NCBI RefSeq assembly: GCF_937616625.2
Contig: NC_065577.1
Span: 28,471,501 to 28,535,500, forward strand
Direction: 5' to 3'
DNA: 64,000 bases
DNA from: Mercurialis annua
Taxonomy: Eukaryota > Streptophyta > Magnoliopsida > Malpighiales > Euphorbiaceae
The stretch's first letter is position 1; every line of letters starts with the position of its first letter. Below the pieces are notes generated by a model, which was not told the DNA's origin, did not search any database, and saw only the letters and a list, made by a program, of their open reading frames with translations. The translations under genes were made by a program, and so were the position numbers. Shown in pieces: positions 1 through 10,336 of the stretch.

Positions 1-129
1 TACATACCTAGTCACACTACTAGAAGTCATATAATTTTGAGATTATATTTAATTATATGTGTCTACACTTAGGTGATCGCGATTTAGGGGACTTACTGCC
101 ATTGGCGTTTGTATTTTCGGGAGTTCTTG

Positions 130-640
130 TTCCATATTCTCTGTCGTCCGCTGATCACAGTCTGCTCTTCAACAAGTAAGTTTTATAGTTTTTATTTTTT
201 ATTTATTTACAAAAAATTAATAAAAAAATTAAAAAATAAAGAAAGATTTTATTTAAACCGAATAAAATCTTAATTAGCCGTAGAAAACCCGTCTTGTGTC
301 CTCAAGAGATTGAACGACACAGGATTGTACGTGTGTACAGTTTGCAGAACTGATGTCTACGTAATTCGATCACGGAAAATATAAATGCATATGTACGGTA
401 GAAAAATATTTGGTAGTACTTTCTAGCGTATGTTCTCCGAGTGCTTATGTGATATATGCTACGTAATGCTATTTTCTCTGGGAGTACTTAGCGTTATTCA
501 GCTTATGTTACATAATGCACCCGGAGAACTACGCGGAAGGCTGCTAAATATTTTTCTCTGTATTTATGCATATATCGTGATCGAGTGCTAGACTCCAGTT
601 TTGCGAATGGGATAGGGCCCTACCTTTTTAGCAGTAAATT
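130..640 (+). promoter_or_regulatory. CACTA 5' leader with splice donor
   Basis: This stretch aligns in reverse complement with about 28680-29230 in the second CACTA element. Shared marks include an exon end followed by GTAAGT near 175, the pair of CCCG/CCGTGT motifs around 288-330, and AGTTTTGCGAA near 596. The coding parts of the two elements are unrelated, so the leader is what they have in common. I infer a promoter and 5'UTR with an intron. No TATA box is assigned with confidence. Confidence 0.55.
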
Positions 641-698
641 TCATTGACTTGCCGATATCAAGTATTTAAACCACCCAGCTATTGCATGTTCTACAGAA

Positions 699-3600
699 AT
701 GAGTTTAGATCGCAGTTCCATGTATGCGAGACGTAGGAAAGGCCTACTACCAGTAGAGTTTGTTAATCAAGTAGATGAGTTTTTGAATTTTGCTAGACAA
801 CATACCGAGTGTATGAATGGGGCTAAGATAAAATGCCCGTGTAGTAGGAGTAGATGTAAGAATACTGCTTTTCGAAATGTCGAAGACGTGCAACTCCATC
901 TGCTGAAGTATGGTTTTGTGCCGAGGACAGTAGACCGACTTTCCTTGATGTACAACAACCTGTGTATGGGGATGAAAATGAAGGGGATGGTTTTAACTCC
1001 TTTCAGAGAATGGTTACTGATGCTGCTGGTCCAGAAGTCTTCACTGAGGAAGCTCCGAATGAATAAGCTCAAAAGTTATATGATATGATGCGTGCGGCCG
1101 AAGAAGACATATGGCCTGGCAATGACAAACACTCGCCTTTGTCTGTAGCTGTTAAACAGTTGGAAATGAAGTGTCAGTATCAAGCCCCCAAATCTTTAAT
1201 GAACGACATGAGCAGGTTCGTACAAGAATTACTGCCCGCAGACAACAAGATGGCCAAGGATTTGCATAGCATTAAAAAGCTAGTTAAAGGTCTTGGGCCG
1301 CCGGTTGAGGTAATCGATTGCTGCTTTAATTATTGTATGATATACTGGGGAGAGGACGCGGCTTTAACTGAATGTAAAGATTGCAAACATGCTAGGTGGA
1401 AACCTAGCACCAAAAGAAATTCAAAAAAAGAAGAACTAACGTGCCGTATAAGAAAATGCATTATTTTCCTATAACTCCGAGGCTGCAGAGGCTGTACTTT
1501 TCAAAAGCGACATAAAAACATATGAGATGGAACGCCAAACACGAGATGAAAGACGGTAAGATGTGTCATCCATCTGACTCGCCTACTTGGAAACACTTTA
1601 GTGAGCTACATGAAGATTTTGCTGCTGAAGTTCAAAATATCGGATTGGGCTTATGTACTGATGGGTTCCAACCATTTGGTAGCTTTGGAGAACAACACTC
1701 ATCGCGGCCTGTAATTGTGACGCCGTATAATCTGCCTCCTGGCATGTCCATGAAAGATGAATTCATGTTTCTAACGATCCTTGTCCCCGGACCTTGAAAT
1801 CCAAAAGCCCAAATAGATATTTTTCTCCAGCCGTTGATTGCTGAACTTAACCAATTATGGGAATTTAGAACAAGGACATACGACATTCATAAGCGATGGA
1901 ATTTTCAGATGCGAGCGGCACTTATGTGGACAATCAATGATTTCCCTTCATACTCGATGTTGTCTGGTTGGAGCACATCAGGAAGACAGGCATGCCCACA
2001 TTGTATGGAACATACTGAGGCATTTACTCTTACCAAAAGTGGTAAACAGTTGTGGTTTGATTGCCATTGAAATTTCTTACCGGTGGGACATCAATTTCTT
2101 AGTAACGACCGTGATTTTCGGAGGGACAAACGTGTGTAAAACAAATTTCGGGGGGTTAGAACAGGGGAGCAGATTTTTCAAGATGTGGACCAACTGGGGT
2201 TTAAAAAGACATATGAGCTTGGTGCTGAGGTAATTAATGCGCAAAAATCGAAGAGTCATGGGTGGCATAAGAAAAGCATCTTTTGGGACTTTCCATATTA
2301 GAAGACAAATTTGATTCGGCATAATCTTGATGTAATGCATATTGAGAAAAACATGTTTGACAACATTTTCAATACCGTTCTGAATGTCCCGGGGAAAATC
2401 AAGGACAATGCCAAATTGCGGGAAGAGTTGAATGAGTTTTGTAATCGTCCGGGCCTCGCACGTGATAAGGTAACCGATAAATTTCCAAAGGCGACGTATG
2501 CTTGGGATCGGGAATCAAAACAAAAACTTTTGGCATGGGCTAAACAATTAAAATTTCCAGATGGGCATGTGTCAAATTTGGGAAGGTGTGTCGATCTCAA
2601 TAAGCAAAAAATGATTGGCATTAAAACTCATGACTGTCACGTCTTCATGAAACGTTTACTGCCTATTGCTTTTCGAGAGCTTCTTCCAAAAAATGTGTGG
2701 GAGCCTATCACGGAGTTGAGTATCTTCTTTAAGGAGTTAAATGCCACATCACTAAAGGAGGAAGACTTAGAGGTTATGGAGCGCGAAATCGCGAAGATAT
2801 TGTGCAAGTTGGAACATATCTTTCCGCCAAGTTTTTTTGATTCAATTGAACATCTCTCTGTACACCTTCCTTACGAAGCAATGATGGCATGTCCGGTGTA
2901 GTATTGTTGGATGTACCCTTTTGAAAGGTAATATATTCATGTTTTTCTTTTATGGTTAAATACCATAAATTCTCATCGACTTTTTATTTTGATTGAACAT
3001 ATACTTGGGAAAACTCAAACGGAAAGTAACCAATAAAGCTAAAGTGGAAGGAAGTATTGCTCACGGATACCTTCTAGAAGAAATAGCTAAATTTGCGTCC
3101 TTTTATTTTAAAGACGGCGATCCGATGTTGCCCGATCAGCTGCAAAGAAACGAAGTTCAAAATGATGTTGTCGATGACGATGTGGGCAAACTATCAATTT
3201 TCAAACCGAATGGGCGATCGATGGGTGCTTGTAAGACAAGATACCTAAATGGAGCTGAATATACTGCTGCCCAGAGCTACATCCTTTTAAATTGTCCTGA
3301 AATTACTCCTTACAAAGAGTAAGATTTGTTAATCCTCATGAACTGTCTTGAATTTAATCCTTACAATTATTTAAGCCAATATGTTTGCTAATATAAGTTG
3401 TTTGAATTCTAATAAAAGTGTTTTCATGGACGAGTTGTATGAAATCAACCCCGAAATCACATCAAAGGACATTAAAGAAAACTAGAGACTGAATTTGCCT
3501 CATGGTTTGCACGATATGTAAGTATCGCTAATGTTTTTTCTAATTATCTCATCCTTTAGATGTGAAACTACTGATCTGAATAATTTTTATTTGGTACAGA

Positions 3601-4307
3601 CACAATGTCCAAGCAATTGTATTTCCAATCCCTGCATTTTGAGTCTCGCACTGGGACCGCTTAAACAAGTAAAAACATTCCCGGGATATTTTGTAAGCGG
3701 ATTTAAATTTCAGACTCAGTCATATGGGGCGGACCAGGCTACTATGAATAGTGGAGTATGTGTGAAGGGATCATTATTTATTCCGGGTGAAAGCGACTTT
3801 TATGGCATACTGACAGACATTATTAAGTTAGAGTATCCAGCTCTGCCAATAAAAAAGATTGTCTTATTTTAATGTGATTGGTTTGATCCAATGATTAGTC
3901 GTGGTATGTTAGTGCAACATCAATATAACATGGTGGATGTTAATCATAGAGGGAGATATAGAAAATACGAGCCTTTTATTTTAGCCGACCAAGCCGGTCA
4001 AGTTTGTTACTGTACCTACCCAAGCAAAAGACAGGATAAAGTCAATTGGTGGGCTGTATGTAAGATGAAGGCGCGATCTGAAATTGACATCCTAAAGACG
4101 ATTACTCCGGCTTTTTAAGAAGACATTGTAGAACATCCAATAACTGTCGCGACAAGTGATGAGCCGAAAATTCTGGTAGATGTAGAGGGGGAAGCGGAAG
4201 AAAATGTGTTTCACGAAGAGGAAGTAGTTCAGGAAGAAGTTGTTTCATCCTCCTCGTCAGACGAAGAAGATATTATCCTTGAAGAATTAGAAGATGATGA
4301 GTGGTAG
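699..4307 (+). pseudogene. TNP2-like CACTA transposase, decayed
   Basis: The protein would cut and move CACTA elements in the nucleus. Domains run in family order across frames. First is a transposase-associated N-terminus (699-about 940) with a Cys/His cluster around CPCSRSRCKN. The Transposase_21 core follows (about 1085-2340), including GWSTSGRQACPHC and IRHNLDVMHIEKN. A DUF4218 region (about 2620-3320) has HLSVHLPYEA and a DUF4216 region (about 3700-4095) has KVNWWAVCKMKAR. The C-terminal tail is very acidic with a serine run and ends EELEDDEW. At least six breaks are visible: frame changes near 960-1085 and 1460, and stops at 1795, 2068, 2901 and 4116. Introns probably lie at 2900-2990 and 3320-3600. 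It is a clear family member but cannot make a full protein. Confidence 0.88.
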
Positions 4308-4494
4308 TTTAGAGTTAAATGTAGTATGAGTCATATTGTTTTACTATAATGTTTCCAATTACCCAAACATACATTTGTAGACATTATGATTTATTTTATA
4401 TTTGTGGATATAATTTTTATATTACCAGGTTTGAAAATTTGTATTGTATGTGTTAACTATATCTAAACTCGTGTATTTTTATTTGTTTACAGTT

Positions 4495-4963
4495 ATGAGA
4501 GCGCAGGGTACATATCGTGGTGGTGGGGCACCAGGACGTGGTGGGACTCAGGGACGTGGTGGAACCCCGGGACATGGTAGAGGATTGGGACGTGGTGGAG
4601 CACTGGGACGTGGTGTGATTTCTGATGTCCCAGATGAGGACATGTTGGAGTTCGAGCAGGAGCTCGATCAACGCCTAGCTAGGGAACAAGAAGAGCGGCT
4701 ATCTCATCATCGGGCGGAGAGGGCTAGACGTGCTGTTTCCAGTTCGCTTTCTCCTTCGTAGCTGGAGAGCTTTGAGGATCTTGAGGAGCATCTTGCTGTT
4801 TCCAGTCCGTTCTGATTTTGATAACCAACTTCGGGTGGTCCGTGCCGGAATTGCAACGCAGATAGCGGAGGGAATACGCTCAGAGATTGCAAAGATGCAG
4901 CTTCCCGGTGGTCGTCCGCGTTCGCCCTCACCACCTGACGATGTGGACACTAGTGATTTGTAG
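4495..4963 (+). pseudogene. Second CACTA ORF with N-terminal RGG box
   Basis: The start is chosen at 4495, just after an acceptor TTTGTTTACAG. The first 40 residues are a Gly/Arg repeat (RGGAPG, RGGTQG, RGGTPG, HGRGLG, RGGALG), followed by an acidic and then Arg-rich helical stretch (FEQELDQRLAREQEERL). A stop at 4759 ends the first frame. A shifted frame continues to 4963 with QIAEGIRSEIAKMQLPGG and ends DDVDTSDL. CACTA elements commonly carry a second protein that binds subterminal repeats, and position downstream of the transposase fits that role. The RGG box suggests nucleic-acid binding, which is inference. A roughly 65-bp duplication starting GCTGTTTCCAGT (4731 and 4796) spans the frame break and may have caused it. 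Confidence 0.55.
4516..4620 (+). repeat. 18-bp coding tandem repeat (RGG units)
   Basis: Six consecutive units begin CGTGGTGG at 4516, 4537, 4555, 4573, 4591 and 4609. Five are spaced by exactly 18 bp, and the first is 21 bp. The repeat stays in frame and encodes a six-residue RGG-type motif. Confidence 0.85.
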
Positions 4964-5129
4964 TGTTGTTTCAGTAGTATGTGAACACTTTTATTTTGTA
5001 TGTTTCTAGGATTAATATATGTACACACTTTCATTTTGTATGTTTCAAGCTACCGGATTTTATAGTATAAAAAAACTTTTGTTGCTTCAATGAGTTTGTA
5101 AATTTTGTATTTAACAGGTTTCAGTTTTG

Positions 5130-5615
5130 TATCGGCGGAAAATAATATATGCTAGAAATTGCAAAAATTCGCCAAAATTTACTTGAAGTTAGCGACAGAA
5201 TTTCCAAATTTGGCGACATAATTTAGTAGCTAATTGCATGAACTTAACGATGGATTTTCCTTGATTTAGCAACGGAAATCCGTCTCTAAATCAAGGCATT
5301 TTTGCGACGGATTGTCCTTGATTTAGTGACGGAAATCCGTCATTAAATCAAGGCATTTTTGCGACGGAAATCGGTTGCAAATCCGTCGCCAAAATGTCGT
5401 AGAAGATGGTTATTTCGACGACTATTCCCAACGGAAATCCGTCGCAAAAATAGAAAAAAATCTGTCGGAAAATGCGACGGATTTTCGTAACCGTCGCAAA
5501 TAGGTTTTGCTACAAAGGTTTTACCGACAGATTTTTTCCGTCGGGAATCCGTCGCTATACTGTTTTCCTGATGGATTTTGGTGTTTTAGCGACGGAAAAA
5601 TCTGTCGCTAAAATA
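5130..5615. repeat. CACTA 3' subterminal repeat region
   Basis: There are many copies of GCGACGGA and its complement TCCGTCGC, often paired as short hairpins (for example around 5270-5350 and 5585-5610). CACTA subterminal regions of this type are binding sites for the element's second protein. The same motif fills 30300-30718 and 28545-28660. Confidence 0.85.
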
Positions 5616-5631
5616 CTGTTTTCTAGTAGTG
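5616..5631. repeat. CACTA terminal inverted repeat (3' end)
   Basis: CTGTTTTCTAGTAGTG is the complement of CACTACTAGAAAACAG. It is identical to the terminus at 30719-30734. The 3 bp after it are GCG. The other copy of the duplication would be off the left edge. Confidence 0.85.
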
Positions 5632-7720
5632 GCGAATGGTGACAGGAATACGAAGTTTTTTCACAGCATTGCTTCCTCACACTATCGGAATAATCCTATT
5701 TCCTCGGTTCTTGTGGACGAAACTATTTTTTGAGAGCCTAAGGAAATAAGATTGCATATTAGGAATTTTTATTCAACTTTATACAGCCATAATGCTTCGC
5801 CTGTTAACTATAATATTTCTGGTCTTCTTTCTGATCAAATTTTAAGTGTGCAGGCGAATTCTTTGATTAGGCCTTTCGATGATTCTGAGATTTTCAATGC
5901 TGTAGCTTCGTGTGGTTTGAATAAAGCTTCAGGTCCAGATGGTTCTAATTTTTATATTTATCAGAGAGCTTGGTTTGTGATGAAGGATGTGATTATTGAT
6001 TTTTTCAGGAAGTTCCATACTTTTAATAACTTACCTAAAGGTATTAATTCCTCTTTTATGGTTCTTGTCCTAAGGTTGGTGGGTCTTCTAACATCAAGGA
6101 CTATCGCCCTATCAGTCTAGTCAATGGATTTTATAAGATGCTTTCCAAAGCTCTTAGTAAAAGATTAGCCCCTATTCTTTCAGACGTTATTTCAGATTGC
6201 CAACATGCTTTCCTGAAAGGTAGAAGTATTCCGGAATGTTTTATGATAGCTAATGAGCTTATACATGTGGCTACTAGGAGGAAGGAGAAATTACTTGTTC
6301 TAAAGCTGGATTTTCATAAAGCTTTTGATTGTATTGAGTGGGGTTACTTATTCTCAGTTATGCGGAGCATGAATTTTCCTGAGAAATGGATCGAATGGTT
6401 ATCATGCTGTCTATCCACTACTACTACTGCAGTCCTTGTTAATGGAAGTCTAGTTGATCCGATTACTCTTCAGCGGGGTGTACACCAAAGGGACCCCATT
6501 TCTCCCTATTTGTTTGTTATTGCAGTTGAGGGTTTGAAGCGTATACTTGACAGATCATAAAGTTTGGGTTTTACACAGGGCTTTAGATTTGCTTCAGATC
6601 ATGATCCTATCTCGATGTTGCAATTTGCTGATGACACCATTTTGTATTTGCCGTATGATTTGGAGCAACTCAGTAACATAATCCGCATTCTCTGATGTTT
6701 CGAGTTAATATCTGGGTTGACAATTAATTTTGCACAAGAGTTCTATTATGGGAATTAATGTTTCCGAGCCCGATTTATTTTATGCAGCTACTTTAGTAGG
6801 GTGTAAGGTGGATTCTTTTCCGATTAAATATTTGGGACTTCCTTTATCTAACAGAAAGCTTTCGATGGGTTCTTGGGATTTTGTTGTGGAGCGTTTTAAA
6901 TCAAAGTTGGCTCTCGGGAAGGGTTCCATGTTATCCCCTACAGGAAGGTTAGTCCTTATTAAATCGGTTTTGTTCAGTGTTCCTGTCTACTTTATGTTCT
7001 TGTTTAGTATGCCTGGCGTAGTTCGAATCAATTAGAATCATATATGAAGAGATATATGTGGAAAGGAGATGTGAACTCTCGAGTGATGAGTAAAGTTTCT
7101 TGGAAAGTTATTTGCCAAGATTTTGATAAAGGGGGTCTCGGTATCTACAATCTTCATACTAGAAACCAAAGCTTATTGTTCAAATAGGTTTGGAAATTGA
7201 TGTTGAATAATGATGATTCTACTTGGTTCAAAATAATTTCTAATGGTTCTTCAATTGTTAATTGGAATTCTATTTTGCATGGAGATGTGAATAATTTTTC
7301 TTTTATCTGGAAAGGTATTAGAAAATTATGCTGCAATGATATTGAGATTTGGGGTTTTTTTCGCTAACAATTTGAAGTATACGGTGGGTGAGGAGAATGT
7401 AATTTCTTTTTGGCATGATAATTGGATGGGGAATGGTCCGGCTACAACACTTTTTCCTCGTCTTTTTAATCTTTCAAACACAAAACAAGCCACAGTAAAG
7501 GATATTTGGAGTGATAATTGGCGTTGGCGTCGGCGATTAAGGACGAATGAACTCCACTGGTTAAATGATTTGCAATCTACTTTTAATTCTATTCATCCGA
7601 CTAAGGGTCGAGAAGACGAGGTTTATTGGAGGTCGAATAATGGGTTGTACTCCACTGCTTCATTTTGCAAAATCCATGGATGGTTAATAGTAGAGTTAGC
7701 AAACAATAATAGGGCTGTGA
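5632..7720 (+). pseudogene. LINE ORF2 reverse transcriptase domain
   Basis: This is the reverse transcriptase of a plant LINE, which copies its RNA at a nicked target site. Family landmarks in order are GDRNTKFFH (about 5640), GLNKASGPDGSNFY (about 5920), DYRPISLVNGFYK (about 6100, after a frame change), DCQHAFLKGRSI (about 6197), KLDFHKAFDCIEWGYL (about 6303) and the catalytic FADD at 6624-6635. Downstream are INFAQEFYYG and the conserved FPIKYLGLPLS (about 6810), then a connection region to about 7670 (DEVYWRSNNGLYSTASF). Stops and frameshifts near 5730, 6075, 6558, 6695, 7033 and 7184 disable it. The usual aspartate of the first motif is kept in KLDFHKAFD. Confidence 0.88.
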
Positions 7721-7853
7721 TGAAGGTTAATGTTGACAGGGCAGCTGTTAGAGAGCTAATGTTGACAGGGCTGCTGTTACGAGAGCTGCTGTTTATGGGC
7801 CTGTTTCTGCTTCGAATGGAGAGAAAGAATTTTTTGTTTCTGCCGCTGTTTAT

Positions 7854-7973
7854 GGGGCTGTTTCTGATGCGTTTTCTGGGGCTGCATCTGCTGCGATTTT
7901 TGGGGCTTCTTCTGCTGCCATTTCTGGGGCTGATTCTGCTGCAATTTTTGGAGCTGCATCTGCTGTGATTTCT
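7854..7973 (+). repeat. 24-bp tandem repeat coding an Ala-rich octapeptide, inside the LINE
   Basis: There are five 24-bp units (7854, 7878, 7902, 7926, 7950). In the coding frame they read GAVSDAFS, GAASAAIF, GASSAAIS, GADSAAIF and GAASAVIS. The array lies between the RT connection region and the zf-RVT domain. That stretch is normally not expanded in plant LINE proteins. Confidence 0.85.
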
Positions 7974-8013
7974 GGGCTGGGGCTGCGTCTACAGAACTGT
8001 CTACTGCGATTTC

Positions 8014-9584
8014 TGATATATGCACTAGGTCAATCATGTTTGACAATGTATTGACTTTATTGTTTCGTTATTTATTGATTGGCAGTTTTTATCATTTTAT
8101 ATTATAATTAAAATACTTGAATGGTTAATTCTTTCTAAGGTCATCAAGTATGTGACTTGATAGTAGAACCCTTAGGTTTTATAAAAGAATTATATTTGAT
8201 CTATCCCTAGTCTTAATAGTACATTAAGACTAGTATGATGTTGACTGATGATTATATTTTACTAATCATGTATATGAGATATAAAGTCAAATCATAGGTG
8301 TTATTTAAGAAATAAGGCACTGGATGACCCACCTTGAGAATACTACATAGATAACTGTCATAAGTAATTCTCATTACAGTTCTATTAGTATAATCCTTTG
8401 ACCTTGAAATCATCATGGATTTCTACATAGCTATTTCATATTTTGATATAGTCTTACCTTATCTTTAACAGGATAGTGGAATAGATTGCCATTGGACATG
8501 AAAGTAACTATGTGAGAAATGTGAGTGACTAAGAAGGAATTTGTCCCTCATTTATTTGAGTAAGATATCTATGGGCCCCTTGAAGAAGATAGACTGAAGG
8601 AAATGCATAGCCATACTAAATGAATTGATAAAGAGTTATCATTTTCAGTCTACTTAGAATCAGGAAACTAATGATTGAATATTATAAGGATGACAGGACT
8701 ATGCCTTATATTCAATCAGGATATCGAGTGACAAAGGGATTAAAATATTATTGTAAATGGTTAAATCGGATTATCGATATTCATATAACTTGGGTAGTCA
8801 TAATGTCTTGCTAGAGGCCACTTATGACTTGTGGGCTGAAATAAGGATTTCGGGCCTACTGCCAACGTTATATGAACCTACAGGGTCGCACACTAAGAAC
8901 AGGCCCAAAACAGTTATGGGTTGTACAAGCCCAATGAAATTAAGTGATTAATAGATTATTATATATATATATATATAATTCATAATATATATATATATAT
9001 TAATAAATATATATTAATTAAATTCCGAAATTTAAGGATAAGTGTTTTCCTTAAGGTATTATCTTTTGAAGATAATAATAATTATAATTAATATATATAT
9101 GTAATTATCAAAAAAAAAGTTTTTGATAGACATGAACTCAAAAGAGTTATCAAAAATGTAGTGTTTGCATATGATTGCAAAACACGTTTTTGAGTAAACC
9201 CTAGATGTCCTATTTTCTTATAAATAGGCTCTTAAGGCTAGGGTTTTGAGTATTGTGTTTTTCGAAATAAACACAAGACACAATCACTAAATTCAAAATT
9301 TCTTTGTGAAGTAATAATGCTAGCACACAAGCACTAGTTTTGGCTAAGGTCTGTTCGTGTGGATACTCGTAGAGGACGCATTCTTTTGGAAGCGTTTCTG
9401 ATCTGAGGCCAGGTATGACCAAAGTGAACCACCTCCTTCCTTCCTAAATTGCTGTTTGAATTCGACATACAAGTAATTATTAATTCTGTTGTTAATCTAT
9501 TTATTCGAATTACATGGACCTTGGTTTGGGTTTTAAATAAAAGTTTTGAAATTCCACTGCGTTATGAACCTAGAAAACCCAATA
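8014..9584 (+). repeat. copia 5' LTR
   Basis: It starts TGATATATGCACTAGG and ends AACCCAATA. It is very similar over its whole length to 13440-15004. It lacks four bases near the start that the 3' LTR has (TGTTAGTGATATGCAC). It contains a (TA)n stretch at about 8957-9013 that also varies between the LTRs. A degraded minus-strand copy of the same LTR lies at 45183-47824. Confidence 0.93.
9219..9226 (+). promoter_or_regulatory. TATA box of copia 5' LTR
   Basis: TATAAATA stands about 360 bp before the LTR end and is followed by an R-like region. The 3' LTR has TATAAATT at the equivalent place (14640-14647). The role is inferred from position in the LTR. Confidence 0.5.
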
Positions 9585-9585
9585 G

Positions 9586-9597
9586 TGGTATCAGAGC
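9586..9597 (+). other. Primer binding site (initiator tRNA-Met type)
   Basis: TGGTATCAGAGC begins 2 bp after the 5' LTR. It is the usual plant retrotransposon primer site complementary to initiator tRNA-Met. Confidence 0.9.
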
Positions 9598-10336
9598 CGC
9601 TTGTAATTTGATTAATAGATTTTGAGTATATATGTGATATATGCTTATTGTATGTTATGTTTTGAAAAAGAGGTTGTTTTTCGAAACCGTGTTAAATGAA
9701 TTATAATTCAATTATACCTAAATCGTTTATTGGATTAAATTGTATGAAAAACAGTATGAAGAATTAATTTGATTAATCGTTTAATGTGATTAAAACTTCA
9801 AATAGAATGTTCTAATTTAATATTACGTTTTAATTTGATTAAAGGTTATTAGTATTAATTTTCATACGAATTGATAAGAAAAAGGGGAAACAAATTAATA
9901 AAACTGTTTTTGAATAGGATTAGTAAATTGTATATGAAACTGTTTTAATTCTATTAGAAAAATTGTTTTTGAATAGGAATAGTGAACGGTATGTGAAATT
10001 GTTTTTAATTCTATTAGTAATTCTGTTTTGAATAGGATTAGTAAACTGTTTATGAAACTGTTTTTAATTCTATTAGTAATTCTTTTTTGAATAGGATTAG
10101 TTAACTGTTTATGAAACTGTTTTTAATGATATTAGTAAAACTGTATTTAATTATGTTATGAACATAATTTATAAAACTGTGTTTAATTCTGCTATGAGCT
10201 GAATTAATAAAACTGTTTTTATTTAAGTGTTAAATAAATTGTTTCTGATCAGTTTTTAAGATGCAGTAATTAGGGTTTTGGGGTTATTTTAATCTGTTTC
10301 GAACATATTAAAATAGACTGTAATCAGTTAAGATTA
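9598..10336. other. copia internal leader, gag missing
   Basis: No gag ORF or zinc knuckle is visible here. The stretch is AT-rich, and the part from about 9895 to 10140 is a tandem repeat listed separately. A full copia element would have gag and the start of protease in this place, so a deletion or replacement is inferred. Confidence 0.6.
9895..10140 (+). repeat. About 60-bp AT-rich tandem repeat in copia leader
   Basis: There are about four units, each with GAATAGGATTAGTAAA, TATGAAACTG and TTTTAATTCTATTAGTAA. Units diverge by a few bases and small indels. Two shorter partial units follow to about 10225. Confidence 0.75.

Larger units (their letters stand above)
1..5631 (+). mobile_element. 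CACTA (En/Spm-like) DNA transposon, 5' end outside window
   Basis: It carries a TNP2-type transposase pseudogene (699-4307), a second RGG-rich ORF (4495-4963), 3' subterminal GCGACGGA repeats (5130-5615) and a 3' terminus CTGTTTTCTAGTAGTG, the reverse complement of CACTACTAGAAAACAG. Sequence after 5631 reads as LINE coding sequence, so the element lies in a LINE whose 5' part is off the left edge. Comparison with the related element at 28532-30734, where about 1.6 kb separates the 5' terminus from the shared leader, places this element's 5' terminus more than 1 kb left of the window. Multiple stops and frameshifts show it is not autonomous now. Confidence 0.9.
5632..8013 (+). mobile_element. 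LINE, 5' part (reverse transcriptase), split
   Basis: The sequence is joined on the left to the CACTA terminus and interrupted on the right by a copia element at 8014. The LINE resumes at 15005. Together the two pieces give about 3.3 kb of ORF2 and 3' sequence. The endonuclease and 5' end are not in the window. Confidence 0.88.

Noticed and set aside
15..26. CACTACTAGAAG near the window start as the 5' terminus of the first CACTA element
   Set aside because: No GCGACGGA subterminal repeats follow it, the match to the terminus is only 11 bases, and alignment with the second element puts the leader about 1.6 kb inside the true end.
7336..8046. Leu-rich plus-strand and Gln-rich minus-strand ORFs
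   Set aside because: Both are off-frame readings of the GCT-rich LINE repeat; the LINE frame gives the Ala-rich octapeptide.
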